A stretch of DNA of 64,000 bases, taken from the NCBI GenBank assembly GCA_964633205.1, contig CAZWFN010000001.1, positions 148,303 through 212,302 on the forward strand, in the 5' to 3' direction. A program made the position numbers and the translations under genes. Within the stretch, counting starts at the first letter, position 1; each line of letters opens with the position of its first letter. The notes below the pieces were generated by a model. That model had not been told where the DNA came from and made no database searches. It saw only the letters and a list, made by a program, of their open reading frames with translations. This DNA comes from CAYVQE01 sp964633205 (lineage in GTDB: Bacteria > Myxococcota > B64-G9). Below, piece after piece: positions 8,701-16,335 of this stretch.

Positions 8701-9543
8701 ATGACCGACGAGATGCTGGCGACCGGACGCGACCACTTCGCCCCGCAGGCGGCGCGTCTGGCCGGGGGAACCGCGCTGGCCTATACGGCCCGCGATCCGA
8801 CCGCCGATAGGCCCAACGAGGATGCCCTGGCCCTGCTGCCGCTCGACGACGAACGGGCCGTCATCGCCCTGGCCGACGGCGCCGGTGGAGAGCCGGGCGG
8901 CGCCGAGGCGGCGGCCCTGACGCTGCGCACCTTGCAGCAGAGCCTGCGACAAGCGCGGGCCCAGCCGCCGGCCGAGGGGCTGCGCGCGGCGATCCTGGAT
9001 GCCATCGAGGCCGCCAACCGCCAGTTGCTCAACACCCTGCCGGGTGCGTTGACCACGCTGGAGGTGGTCGAGATCGGCGCCTGGCACGTCCGCTCGTATC
9101 ACATCGGCGATTCGGGGACGCTGTTGATGGGCGGGCGCGGCCGAGTCAAGTACCGCACCATCTCCCACTCCCCGGTGGGATACGCGATCGAGGCGGGGCT
9201 GGTCGAGGCTGGCGAAGCGCTGTTCCACGAGGACCTGCACCTGGTCAGCAACCTGCTCGGCACCCGCGAGATGCACATCGACATCGGCCCGCGCCTGCGG
9301 CTGTCGCCGCGTGATACCCTGCTGGTGGCCAGCGATGGATTGGGCGACAACCTGTTGCCGCGCGAGCTGACCGAGCTGTCCCGCAAGAGTCCGTTGGAAC
9401 GGGTGCGCGACCGGCTGGCCGCGCTGGGCCGCCGGCGCATGCTGGAGCCGACCGCCGGCACGCCGTCCAAACCGGACGACCTGAGCTTTGTCCTGTTCCG
9501 GCCGGACCCGGCCCGGGGGCCGGGGGCGGAAGGACGGGGGTGA
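8701..9543 (+). CDS. PP2C-type Ser/Thr protein phosphatase
   Basis: A 280-residue metal-dependent phosphatase of the PP2C/SpoIIE fold. Seen in order: RPNED near the N-terminus, LADGAGGEPGGAEA for the metal-binding DG motif, YHIGDSGTLLM, LVASDGLGDNL and KPDDLSFVLF, matching the conserved Asp motifs of the family. It should dephosphorylate Ser/Thr residues. The ATG at 8701 follows the kinase stop by 5 bases, with GGGAGTGA overlapping the kinase end. Archease starts 4 bases after the stop. Pairing with a kinase suggests both act on one target, possibly a product of the same operon. Confidence 0.9.
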   Translation: MTDEMLATGRDHFAPQAARLAGGTALAYTARDPTADRPNEDALALLPLDDERAVIALADGAGGEPGGAEAAALTLRTLQQSLRQARAQPPAEGLRAAILDAIEAANRQLLNTLPGALTTLEVVEIGAWHVRSYHIGDSGTLLMGGRGRVKYRTISHSPVGYAIEAGLVEAGEALFHEDLHLVSNLLGTREMHIDIGPRLRLSPRDTLLVASDGLGDNLLPRELTELSRKSPLERVRDRLAALGRRRMLEPTAGTPSKPDDLSFVLFRPDPARGPGAEGRG

Positions 9544-9547
9544 GTCC

Positions 9548-9964
9548 ATGGGTGAATTCGAGATGCTGGAGCACGCCGCCGACGCCCGGGTCCGCTTGCG
9601 CGGCGACAGCCTCGAGGACGTCTTCGCCACGGCGGCCCGGGCCCTGGTCTGGTTGATGGTCGGAGACAGCCAGCTCGAGCGCAGCCGGTCGCGCAGCCTG
9701 GAGCTGGCGGCCGACAGCCCCACCCAGCTGCTGGTCGACTGGCTCGACGAGCTGATCTTCTTGTTCGAGACCGAAGCCTGGCTGGTGGCCGAGGCCGAGT
9801 TGGACATCCAGCCCGGCTGGCGCTTGCGGGCGGTGATCCGGGGCCAGCCCCACGACGCCCGGCGCCAGCCCATCGAGACCGTGGTCAAGGCGACCACCCA
9901 CCACCGCCTGAGACTGGAACGCCGGGATTCGGGCTGGGAGGCCGAAGTCGTGTTCGACCTGTGA
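9548..9964 (+). CDS. Archease
   Basis: A 138-residue archease, the protein that helps RtcB become guanylated and turn over. The start MGEFEMLEHAADARVRLRG matches the H-TADi-i-v-G consensus of the family, and the length is typical. The C-terminus carries VVKATTHHRLRLE and ends in a short strand, also as expected. It sits 4 bases after the phosphatase gene and 16 bases before rtcB, the usual archease-RtcB partnership. Confidence 0.92.
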   Translation: MGEFEMLEHAADARVRLRGDSLEDVFATAARALVWLMVGDSQLERSRSRSLELAADSPTQLLVDWLDELIFLFETEAWLVAEAELDIQPGWRLRAVIRGQPHDARRQPIETVVKATTHHRLRLERRDSGWEAEVVFDL

Positions 9965-9980
9965 GCCGAGGGGGACCACC

Positions 9981-11441
9981 ATGCAGAACCGAAAGCGGAA
10001 GCTGATCCTGGAGCGTCTGGACGACTGGCGCTGGCGCATCCCGCGGCGTGGCCCCATGCGCTCCGATGGTCTGATCTTCGCCGACGAGACCCTGGCGCGC
10101 ACCGCCGGCCGGGACGGCACGCTGCAGCAGGTGGCCGATGTGGCCAGCCTGCCGGGCATCGTCGGTCCGGCCATGGCCATGCCCGACTTCCACCAGGGCT
10201 ACGGCTTCCCCATCGGCGGGGTGGCCGCCTTCGACGCCGAGGGCGAGGGCATCGTCTCACCAGGCGGCGTCGGCTACGACATCAACTGCGGGGTGCGCTT
10301 GCTGCGCACCCGACTGGACCGCGACGAGATGGAAGCCCACCTCGACACCTTGATGGTGGCGCTGCTCGGGCACATCCCGGCCGGCGTCGGTTCGCGGCGA
10401 CCGGACCTGAAGCTCGCCGAGCGCGATCTCGACCGGGTGCTGGCGGAAGGGGTCGATTGGGCGGTGGGTCGCGGCCTGGCCGGTCGCGCCGATACCGACC
10501 GGGTGGAATCGGGCGGCTGCATCGCCGGAGCCGATCCCGACCGGGTCAGCGGCCGGGCGAAGCAGCGCGGCCACAACCAGCTCGGCACCCTGGGCTCGGG
10601 CAACCATTTCGTCGAGATCGATGCGGTGACCACCGTATACGACGCCCAGGCGGCCGATGCGCTGGGGCTGGCGCCCGAAGGGGTGGCCGCGCTGATCCAC
10701 ACCGGCTCGCGTGGCCTGGGCCACCAGGTCTGCTCCGATGCCATCAGGCAAATGGCGCGGGCGGCCGGCCGCTACGGCATCCGCTTGCCCGACCGACAGC
10801 TGTGCTGCGCCCCGCTGGATTCGGATGAGGGCCGCGGCTACCTGGCCGCCATGGCCGCCGCGGCCAACTACGCCTTCGCCAACCGGGCGGTCATCAGCCA
10901 CTGGCTGGGCCTGGCCCTGGAGCAGGTGTTCGGTCGATCGGCCGGCGAGATCGGTCTCGGTCTGGTCTACGACGTGACCCACAACATGGCCAAGCTCGAG
11001 ACCCATCAGGTCGAGGGCCGCCGACGGCGGCTGTGCGTCCACCGCAAAGGGGCCACGCGGGCTTTCGCCCCGGGACACCCGGAGCTGCCGGCCGCTGTCC
11101 GGCCGCTGGGACAACCGGTGCTCATCCCGGGGGACATGGGCCGCTGCTCCTATGTCCTGCTGGGCACCGAAGGCGCGATGCGCGAGACCTTCGGCTCGTG
11201 CTGCCACGGCGCCGGCCGGGAGCTCAGCCGCAAGCAGGCCCGGCTGCAAGCCCGGGGCCGATCCATCGCCGGCGAGTTGCTCCAGCGCGGCATCCACGTC
11301 CAGGGCGCCAGCCGGCGGACGCTGGACGAGGAGCTCAGCGAGGCATACAAGGACGTCGACCGGGTGGTCGACGTGGTCTGTGGGGCCGGCCTGGCGCGCC
11401 GGGTGGCTCGGCTCGAGCCGCTGGGCGTGGTCAAGGGCTGA
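9981..11441 (+). CDS. rtcB: RNA-splicing ligase RtcB
   Basis: A 486-residue RNA ligase that joins 2',3'-cyclic-phosphate or 3'-phosphate RNA ends to 5'-OH ends using GTP and Mn. Visible motifs: GYDINCGVRLLRT with the metal-binding Cys103, LGTLGSGNHFVEI, HTGSRGLGHQ, YDVTHNMAKLE, and CHGAGRELSR with the predicted guanylated His409. The length is normal. It is the last gene of the kinase-phosphatase-archease-RtcB operon. No RtcR-type sigma-54 activator is adjacent, so control may run through the kinase/phosphatase instead; that is inference. Confidence 0.97.
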   Translation: MQNRKRKLILERLDDWRWRIPRRGPMRSDGLIFADETLARTAGRDGTLQQVADVASLPGIVGPAMAMPDFHQGYGFPIGGVAAFDAEGEGIVSPGGVGYDINCGVRLLRTRLDRDEMEAHLDTLMVALLGHIPAGVGSRRPDLKLAERDLDRVLAEGVDWAVGRGLAGRADTDRVESGGCIAGADPDRVSGRAKQRGHNQLGTLGSGNHFVEIDAVTTVYDAQAADALGLAPEGVAALIHTGSRGLGHQVCSDAIRQMARAAGRYGIRLPDRQLCCAPLDSDEGRGYLAAMAAAANYAFANRAVISHWLGLALEQVFGRSAGEIGLGLVYDVTHNMAKLETHQVEGRRRRLCVHRKGATRAFAPGHPELPAAVRPLGQPVLIPGDMGRCSYVLLGTEGAMRETFGSCCHGAGRELSRKQARLQARGRSIAGELLQRGIHVQGASRRTLDEELSEAYKDVDRVVDVVCGAGLARRVARLEPLGVVKG

Positions 11442-11555
11442 GCGGGGCCGGCACCACCGCTGTTCCAATTGCGCCCACTGCGATTGCCCTGCGGCGCGTT
11501 TCCCGGTAAAAGAGCATACCGGACCAGCCAGCGGCTTCGGTTCCAGGGGAAGACG

Positions 11556-12446
11556 ATGACCATGCGTACGTGCTTCATTTTGTGCTTGGTGTTCGCGGCG
11601 CCGCAGGTGGCAGCCGCTGAGAGGCCGGCCGCTGAGACGCCGTTGCGGATCGGCGTCAGCATCGCCCCCCAGGCCTGGCTGGTCGAGCGTCTGGCCGGCC
11701 AGCCGGTCGAGGTGGAGATCATGGTGCGACCGGGACAGTCGCCGGCGACCATGGATCCCACCCCGCGCCAGATGGCGGCATTGGCTCGGGTGGTGACCTA
11801 TATCCGCATCGGGGTGCCGTTCGAGCGCGGTTTCATCAAAAGGCTGCGGCGCAATCGACCGCAGCTGCCCATCGTCGATCAGCGCCAGGGTGTGGCATTG
11901 CTCACCCGGAACGGAAGGGCCTTGAAGCCGGGAGCCGATCCGAGCGCGGCCGACCCGCACATCTGGCTCGACCCTGGGCGGCTGAGTCGCCAGGCGAATA
12001 CGGTGGCCCGCGCCTTGCGCGACCTGGCCCCACGGCGCGCAGCTGCGATCGAGACCCGGCGCCGGCGGCTGGTGGCCGAGTTCGATCGGCTCGATCGCCG
12101 CATCGGCCGCCTCCTCGGCCCCTTGCGCGGTCGCTCCCTGTTCGTTTTCCACCCGGCTTACGGTTACTTCGCCGCGGCCTACGGGCTGGTGCAGGTCGCC
12201 GTCCAGACCGGCGGCAAGGAGCCCAGTGCGCGGCAGCTCGCCCGCCTGATCGAACGCGCCCGGCGGGCCAAGGCGCGGGTCATCTTCGTCCAGCCGCAGT
12301 ACTCGCGCAAGAGCGCCGAGCTGGTGGCCGAGGCCATCGGCGGGGCGGTGGTGGAACTCGACCCGCTGGCGCCGGACGTGCTGGACACCTTGCGGCAGGT
12401 GGCCGAGCGGGTGGCCCAGGCCTTCGGGCGGCGGAGCCCGCATTGA
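11556..12446 (+). CDS. Metal ABC transporter substrate-binding protein (ZnuA-like)
   Basis: A 296-residue periplasmic metal-binding protein of the ZnuA/MntA family with a signal peptide (CFILCLVFAAPQVAAAE). The hallmark DPTPRQMAALARV and DPHIWLDPGRL segments are present, the latter with a metal-ligand His, as is a third His in VFHPAYGYFA. The usual first ligand His is Ala (SPATMDP where many relatives have SPHTYEP), and there is no His-rich loop. Zinc or manganese cannot be decided. The ATG at 11556 is supported by AGGGGA. Its stop overlaps the TTG of the ATPase gene. Confidence 0.9.
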   Translation: MTMRTCFILCLVFAAPQVAAAERPAAETPLRIGVSIAPQAWLVERLAGQPVEVEIMVRPGQSPATMDPTPRQMAALARVVTYIRIGVPFERGFIKRLRRNRPQLPIVDQRQGVALLTRNGRALKPGADPSAADPHIWLDPGRLSRQANTVARALRDLAPRRAAAIETRRRRLVAEFDRLDRRIGRLLGPLRGRSLFVFHPAYGYFAAAYGLVQVAVQTGGKEPSARQLARLIERARRAKARVIFVQPQYSRKSAELVAEAIGGAVVELDPLAPDVLDTLRQVAERVAQAFGRRSPH

Positions 12447-13210
12447 ACGCCGTGCCGCCGGCGATCGAGTTGGCCGCCGTCTCGTTCGGCTTCGACACCT
12501 CACCGGTGTTGCAGGATGTCGACCTGCGCATCGAGCGCGGGCAGTTCGCCAGCATCGTGGGGCCCAACGGCGGCGGCAAGACCACTTTGCTCAAGCTGGT
12601 GCTGGGTCTGCTGCGGCCCGCTCGGGGGCGGGTACGAGTCTTCGGCCAGGCCCCTGAACGGGCTCGCCCGCGCATCGGTTACATGCCCCAGCACACGGAT
12701 CACGACCGGTTGTTTCCGGCCACTGCGGGCGACGTGGTGCGCATGGGACGCCTGCGCCGCGGCTGGCCGCTGGGGCCGTTTGGCCGCCGCGATCGCCGCG
12801 CCGCCAGCGAAGCGCTGGAGCGGGTGGGCCTGGCCGCAGTCCACGATCGGCCCTTCGCCGATCTGTCGGGCGGTCAACGCCAGCGGGTGCTGATCGCCAG
12901 GGCGCTGGCCGGCGAGCCGGAGATGTTGTTGCTCGACGAGCCGACCTCGAACATCGACACCGCCGCGGTGGACGCCTTCTACGATCTGCTCGAGACGCTC
13001 AGCCGCAGCCTGACAGTGGTTACCGTCACCCACGATATCGGCTTCGTCTCCAGTCGGGTCCGCAGCGTGGTGTGTGTCAACCGCCGGGTGGTCACCCACC
13101 CCACCAGCGCGCTGACCGGCGAGTGCCTGCGCGACGTCTACGGCACCGATCTGCACCTGGTCCACCACGATCGGCGTTGCCCGGACAAACCCGCCGGAGG
13201 TGACCCGTGA
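12443..13210 (+). CDS. Metal ABC transporter ATP-binding protein (ZnuC-like)
   Basis: A 255-residue ABC ATPase. Walker A is GPNGGGKTT, the signature is LSGGQRQR, Walker B is MLLLDEPTSN and the H-loop His is in VTHD. The sequence belongs to the ABC-3 (Zn/Mn) import group and sits between its binding protein and permease. It starts with TTG in a TTGA overlap with the upstream gene; a GTG three codons later is an alternative. Its stop overlaps the GTG of the permease gene, so all three are translationally coupled. Confidence 0.93.
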   Translation: MNAVPPAIELAAVSFGFDTSPVLQDVDLRIERGQFASIVGPNGGGKTTLLKLVLGLLRPARGRVRVFGQAPERARPRIGYMPQHTDHDRLFPATAGDVVRMGRLRRGWPLGPFGRRDRRAASEALERVGLAAVHDRPFADLSGGQRQRVLIARALAGEPEMLLLDEPTSNIDTAAVDAFYDLLETLSRSLTVVTVTHDIGFVSSRVRSVVCVNRRVVTHPTSALTGECLRDVYGTDLHLVHHDRRCPDKPAGGDP

Positions 13211-14076
13211 GCACCTTCGTGCAGGACCTGCTACAGCATGGCTTCTTGCAGAAGGCTTTGGCAGCCGCCCTGCTGTCCAGCGTCGCTTGCGGCATGATCG
13301 GCTCATTCGTGGTGGTCCGGCGCATCTCCTACATCGCCGGCGGCATCGCTCACAGCGTGTTGGGCGGCATGGGCGCGGCACTCTACCTGCGCTCCGTCCA
13401 CGAACTGGAGTGGCTCACCCCCCTGGCCGGTGCGGTGGTGGCGGCCTTGCTGGCGGCCATGGTCATCGGCCTGGTCAGCCTGCACACCCGCGAGCGGGCC
13501 GACACCGTCATCGGCGCTCTGTGGGCCATCGGCATGGCCACCGGCGTGTTGTTCCTGGCGCAGACACCGGGCACCGAGGACGACCTGATGAGCTACCTGT
13601 TCGGCAACATCCTGTTCGTCTCCGGAGCCGACCTGTGGCTGCTGGCCGTCCTGGATGCAGTGGTCTTGACCGGTGGGGTGCTGTTCTACCACCAACTGGT
13701 GGCCATCTGCTTCGACGAGGAGTTCGCGCGGGTGCGCGGGGTGCGGGTGGATCTGTTCTACTTGCTGCTGCTTTGCTTGACCGCCCTGACCGTGGTGCTG
13801 TTGTCGACGGTGGTGGGCATCGTGCTGGTGATCGCGCTGCTGACCCTGCCCGCCGCCACGGCGGCGCGGTTCACCCGCTCACTGGGCCGCATGATGCTGG
13901 TGGCCTCGATCCTGTGCGCCCTGTTCTCGGTGGGCGGGCTCGCCCTGAGTTACGGCCCCGAGTGGCCGGCCGGGGCCACCATCATCATCACCGCCGGGGC
14001 CAGCTACCTCCTGGTCGCGGCGGCCGCTGCCATGGTTCGCCGGCGGCGGCGGTCGCAGCAGCCCGACCCGCCATAA
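13207..14076 (+). CDS. Metal ABC transporter permease (ABC-3 family)
   Basis: A 289-residue inner-membrane permease with about eight hydrophobic helices. The segment RRISYIAGGIAHSVLGGMG matches the conserved ABC-3 motif with the GGIAH His, and DADTVIGALWAIGMA-like sequence follows. It starts with GTG, overlapping the ATPase stop as GTGA. Its last 198 bases are overlapped on the other strand by the open end of the DUF4105 gene, so those codons may be read in both directions. Confidence 0.93.
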   Translation: MSTFVQDLLQHGFLQKALAAALLSSVACGMIGSFVVVRRISYIAGGIAHSVLGGMGAALYLRSVHELEWLTPLAGAVVAALLAAMVIGLVSLHTRERADTVIGALWAIGMATGVLFLAQTPGTEDDLMSYLFGNILFVSGADLWLLAVLDAVVLTGGVLFYHQLVAICFDEEFARVRGVRVDLFYLLLLCLTALTVVLLSTVVGIVLVIALLTLPAATAARFTRSLGRMMLVASILCALFSVGGLALSYGPEWPAGATIIITAGASYLLVAAAAAMVRRRRRSQQPDPP

Positions 14077-15282
14077 CCCGCCCAGGGCGGCCGCGTCGCA
14101 GGCCACGGCCAGCCCGATGAAAAACCAGTTGTCCTGGATGGCGGGACCCAGCTTCAGCCCCACATCGACCGCGATCAGGGCCAGCCCCAACACCAGGGTG
14201 GCGCCGACCCAGCGCGCGCAGCGGCCCAGCCGGCCGAACAAAAGCAGCCGCACTCCGGGAACCACCAACCATAACAATACCGGCGGCGTGACCAACAGGT
14301 TCTCGTTGGCATGGGTGTCCACGTGCTCGGTCAGTGCCCACATCAACGCCAACAGCAGCCCGCCGGCACCGGCCGCCAGCCCCCAGACCAACAGGCCCAG
14401 CCCCAGCAACCGGCGGCCCGCCGCCCGCGGGCCGATCAACAGCGGCAGCCCCAGCCCCAGCAGCAACAGGCCACCGGCCAGCGCCAGCGGCAGCCATTCG
14501 GCCAGCGGCACCCGGCCGCCGACCGGCGGACCGCGCCGCGCGGCGACCACCACCCGCTCGGCCACCAGCGGTCGGGCGGCGGACGGCGCCCGCAGCAGCT
14601 CCAGATCGCGGCTCAGCGGAGCCGGTAAAAAGTACTCCTGCCAGCGGCGCAGCGGCCGATCGACCACGCCGGCCAGCAGGTAATCGATGGCACCGGCGGT
14701 CGACCACAGTCCGGCCAGAGCCCGGCGCGTCCACCAGCGGTAGCTGCGGCCCGTGGCCAGCGGTCGGGCGTGGCGCCGCAAGACGCCATCCAGCACACCA
14801 TCTAGCAGGTCGCGCACCCGGGTGCTGCAGTTGTCCAGGTAGTGGCGGTAGGCGTAGCGACGGTTCTGCGGCTTGGCGTTTTCCCGCAGCAGGGCGACCA
14901 CCGCAGCGGCCTGCTCGCGATCCAGGGCCAGCCAGCGGACGACCACCCGCCGATCGCCGCGGCGGTATGCTCGCACCACCGCCGGCAGCGGAGCGACCGA
15001 CAACCAGTAGATGAGATTGCCCCGCAGGTACTGCCAGCGCAGGTCGGGATCATCGAAGTCGAAGGTGCCGTAGTTGAACAGCAGCGAACGTTGGCGTTGC
15101 CGCTCCGCGACCACCAGCCCGATGTGACCGAAGCGGGTGAACAGCGCCTCGCCCGGGCCCACGGTCAGCACCCCGATGCGCCAGCGTCCTTCCGTCTCGG
15201 CATCCGGACCGGGCGCGGGAACCGCAGCCGCGGCCGACCCGAGTGCCAGCAGGATCGAGCAGCCCATCCCCAATACCACCAT
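13879..15282 (-). CDS. DUF4105 membrane protein
   Basis: A 467-residue protein with an N-terminal signal segment (MVVLGMGCSILLALG), a DUF4105 domain at about residues 35-230 (GEALFTRFGHIGLVV, FNYGTFDF, YRHYLDNCSTRVRDLLDG) and about five transmembrane helices. The conserved FGH and NCSTR motifs make a papain-like hydrolase fold possible, with NC as the nucleophile region, but no activity is known for certain. GGGGAG supports the ATG at 15282. The frame runs 198 bases into the permease gene on the other strand. The recognisable protein ends near RPPPPANH, so the tail may be a read-on lacking function. Confidence 0.85.
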   Translation of the reverse strand: MVVLGMGCSILLALGSAAAAVPAPGPDAETEGRWRIGVLTVGPGEALFTRFGHIGLVVAERQRQRSLLFNYGTFDFDDPDLRWQYLRGNLIYWLSVAPLPAVVRAYRRGDRRVVVRWLALDREQAAAVVALLRENAKPQNRRYAYRHYLDNCSTRVRDLLDGVLDGVLRRHARPLATGRSYRWWTRRALAGLWSTAGAIDYLLAGVVDRPLRRWQEYFLPAPLSRDLELLRAPSAARPLVAERVVVAARRGPPVGGRVPLAEWLPLALAGGLLLLGLGLPLLIGPRAAGRRLLGLGLLVWGLAAGAGGLLLALMWALTEHVDTHANENLLVTPPVLLWLVVPGVRLLLFGRLGRCARWVGATLVLGLALIAVDVGLKLGPAIQDNWFFIGLAVACDAAALGGLWRVGLLRPPPPANHGSGRRDQEVAGPGGDDDGGPGRPLGAVTQGEPAHREQGAQDRGHQHHAAQ

Positions 15283-15375
15283 CCAGCAGCTCCCCGGGAA
15301 ACTCCGACTCGTCGGATCCGGTCGGGCTCTCCGGTGCCGGCGGGGATGAAGGGAGCCTGCAGCCACGGGACGATC

Positions 15376-16278
15376 TCAGCCGGCCACGGCCTGCAACAGG
15401 CCGCGCAGGCTGTTGTGCGCGTAGAACCGCTCTCGCTCTTGCACGGCCGGCGCCAATGCCTGAAAGCGCCCGTGGCCGAAGTCGGGGTCCGCGTCCAGCA
15501 GCGCGGCGAGCAGTCGATCCAGATCCGGCTCGTCCCGGCCAGCGGCACGCTCGGCCACCGCCAGCCAGCGATCGAGCTGCGCCTCGGCCCGCTCGCACCA
15601 GCAGCGCACCCCGGGCGCCCGCTCGTGGTGGGCGAAAGCGCAAATCGCCGGTTCGGGCTCGATGCGGCGCAGGCGAGCGAGCGATTCGGCGAAGACCCGC
15701 GGAAAGAATCGCGGCGGCGTCGCCGGGCGCAGATAGCTACGGCCGTCGGCCAACGGCAGCCGGGTGGCGATGGCTTCGCCGGCGAACAGGACTTCACCGG
15801 CGACGAAGCTCAGGTGATGAGCGGCGTGGCCCGGGGTCTCGATGGCCTCGACGCCCAGGGCCGGCAGGTCCTCGACCGCGATCCGGCGCCGGGCGGGCAG
15901 CGGGCGGGGCTGACCATAGGCCTCGGCGACCCGTCCGATGGTGGTCAACGAGCCCCGCCACAAACGGCTCGGCTCCAACAGATGATCCACTCCTTTGGGG
16001 TGAGCGCACCAGCGGGCCTGGGGAAAGGCTTCGAGCACCTCGGCCGTGCCACCGCCGTGGTCCAAATGAATGTGGGTCAGCAGCACCAGGTCGATTTCGC
16101 CCCAGCCCGCCCGCCGCAACCGCTGGCAGAGCGCGGCGGCGGTGGACCGCGGTCCGGGATCCACCAACAGCCGAACCCGCTGATCGCGGTAGGCCCAGCA
16201 GGCGATGAAGCCGCCGTAGCCGGGCAGATCCTGATCCAGGTCGAACAGCGCGAGCGAATTGGCGGTGGGATTCGGCAT
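15376..16278 (-). CDS. MBL-fold metallo-hydrolase
   Basis: A 300-residue cytosolic metallo-beta-lactamase-fold hydrolase. The metal-binding THIHLDHGGG motif, the later His in TPGHAAHHLSF and the GEVLFAGEA segment are visible. The C-terminal third is helical. This family includes thioesterases, lactonases and glyoxalase-like enzymes; the substrate is not evident. The ATG at 16278 is chosen although its ribosome binding site is weak; an in-frame TTG 13 codons upstream is no better. The gene lies downstream of a histidine kinase gene on the same strand, with a gap of 57 bases. Confidence 0.85.
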   Translation of the reverse strand: MPNPTANSLALFDLDQDLPGYGGFIACWAYRDQRVRLLVDPGPRSTAAALCQRLRRAGWGEIDLVLLTHIHLDHGGGTAEVLEAFPQARWCAHPKGVDHLLEPSRLWRGSLTTIGRVAEAYGQPRPLPARRRIAVEDLPALGVEAIETPGHAAHHLSFVAGEVLFAGEAIATRLPLADGRSYLRPATPPRFFPRVFAESLARLRRIEPEPAICAFAHHERAPGVRCWCERAEAQLDRWLAVAERAAGRDEPDLDRLLAALLDADPDFGHGRFQALAPAVQERERFYAHNSLRGLLQAVAG

Positions 16279-16335
16279 CACGCCGGCGATTATGGCCGAT
16301 CCACCCGCCGGGGACAATGGCCCAGCGGCAGCGGC

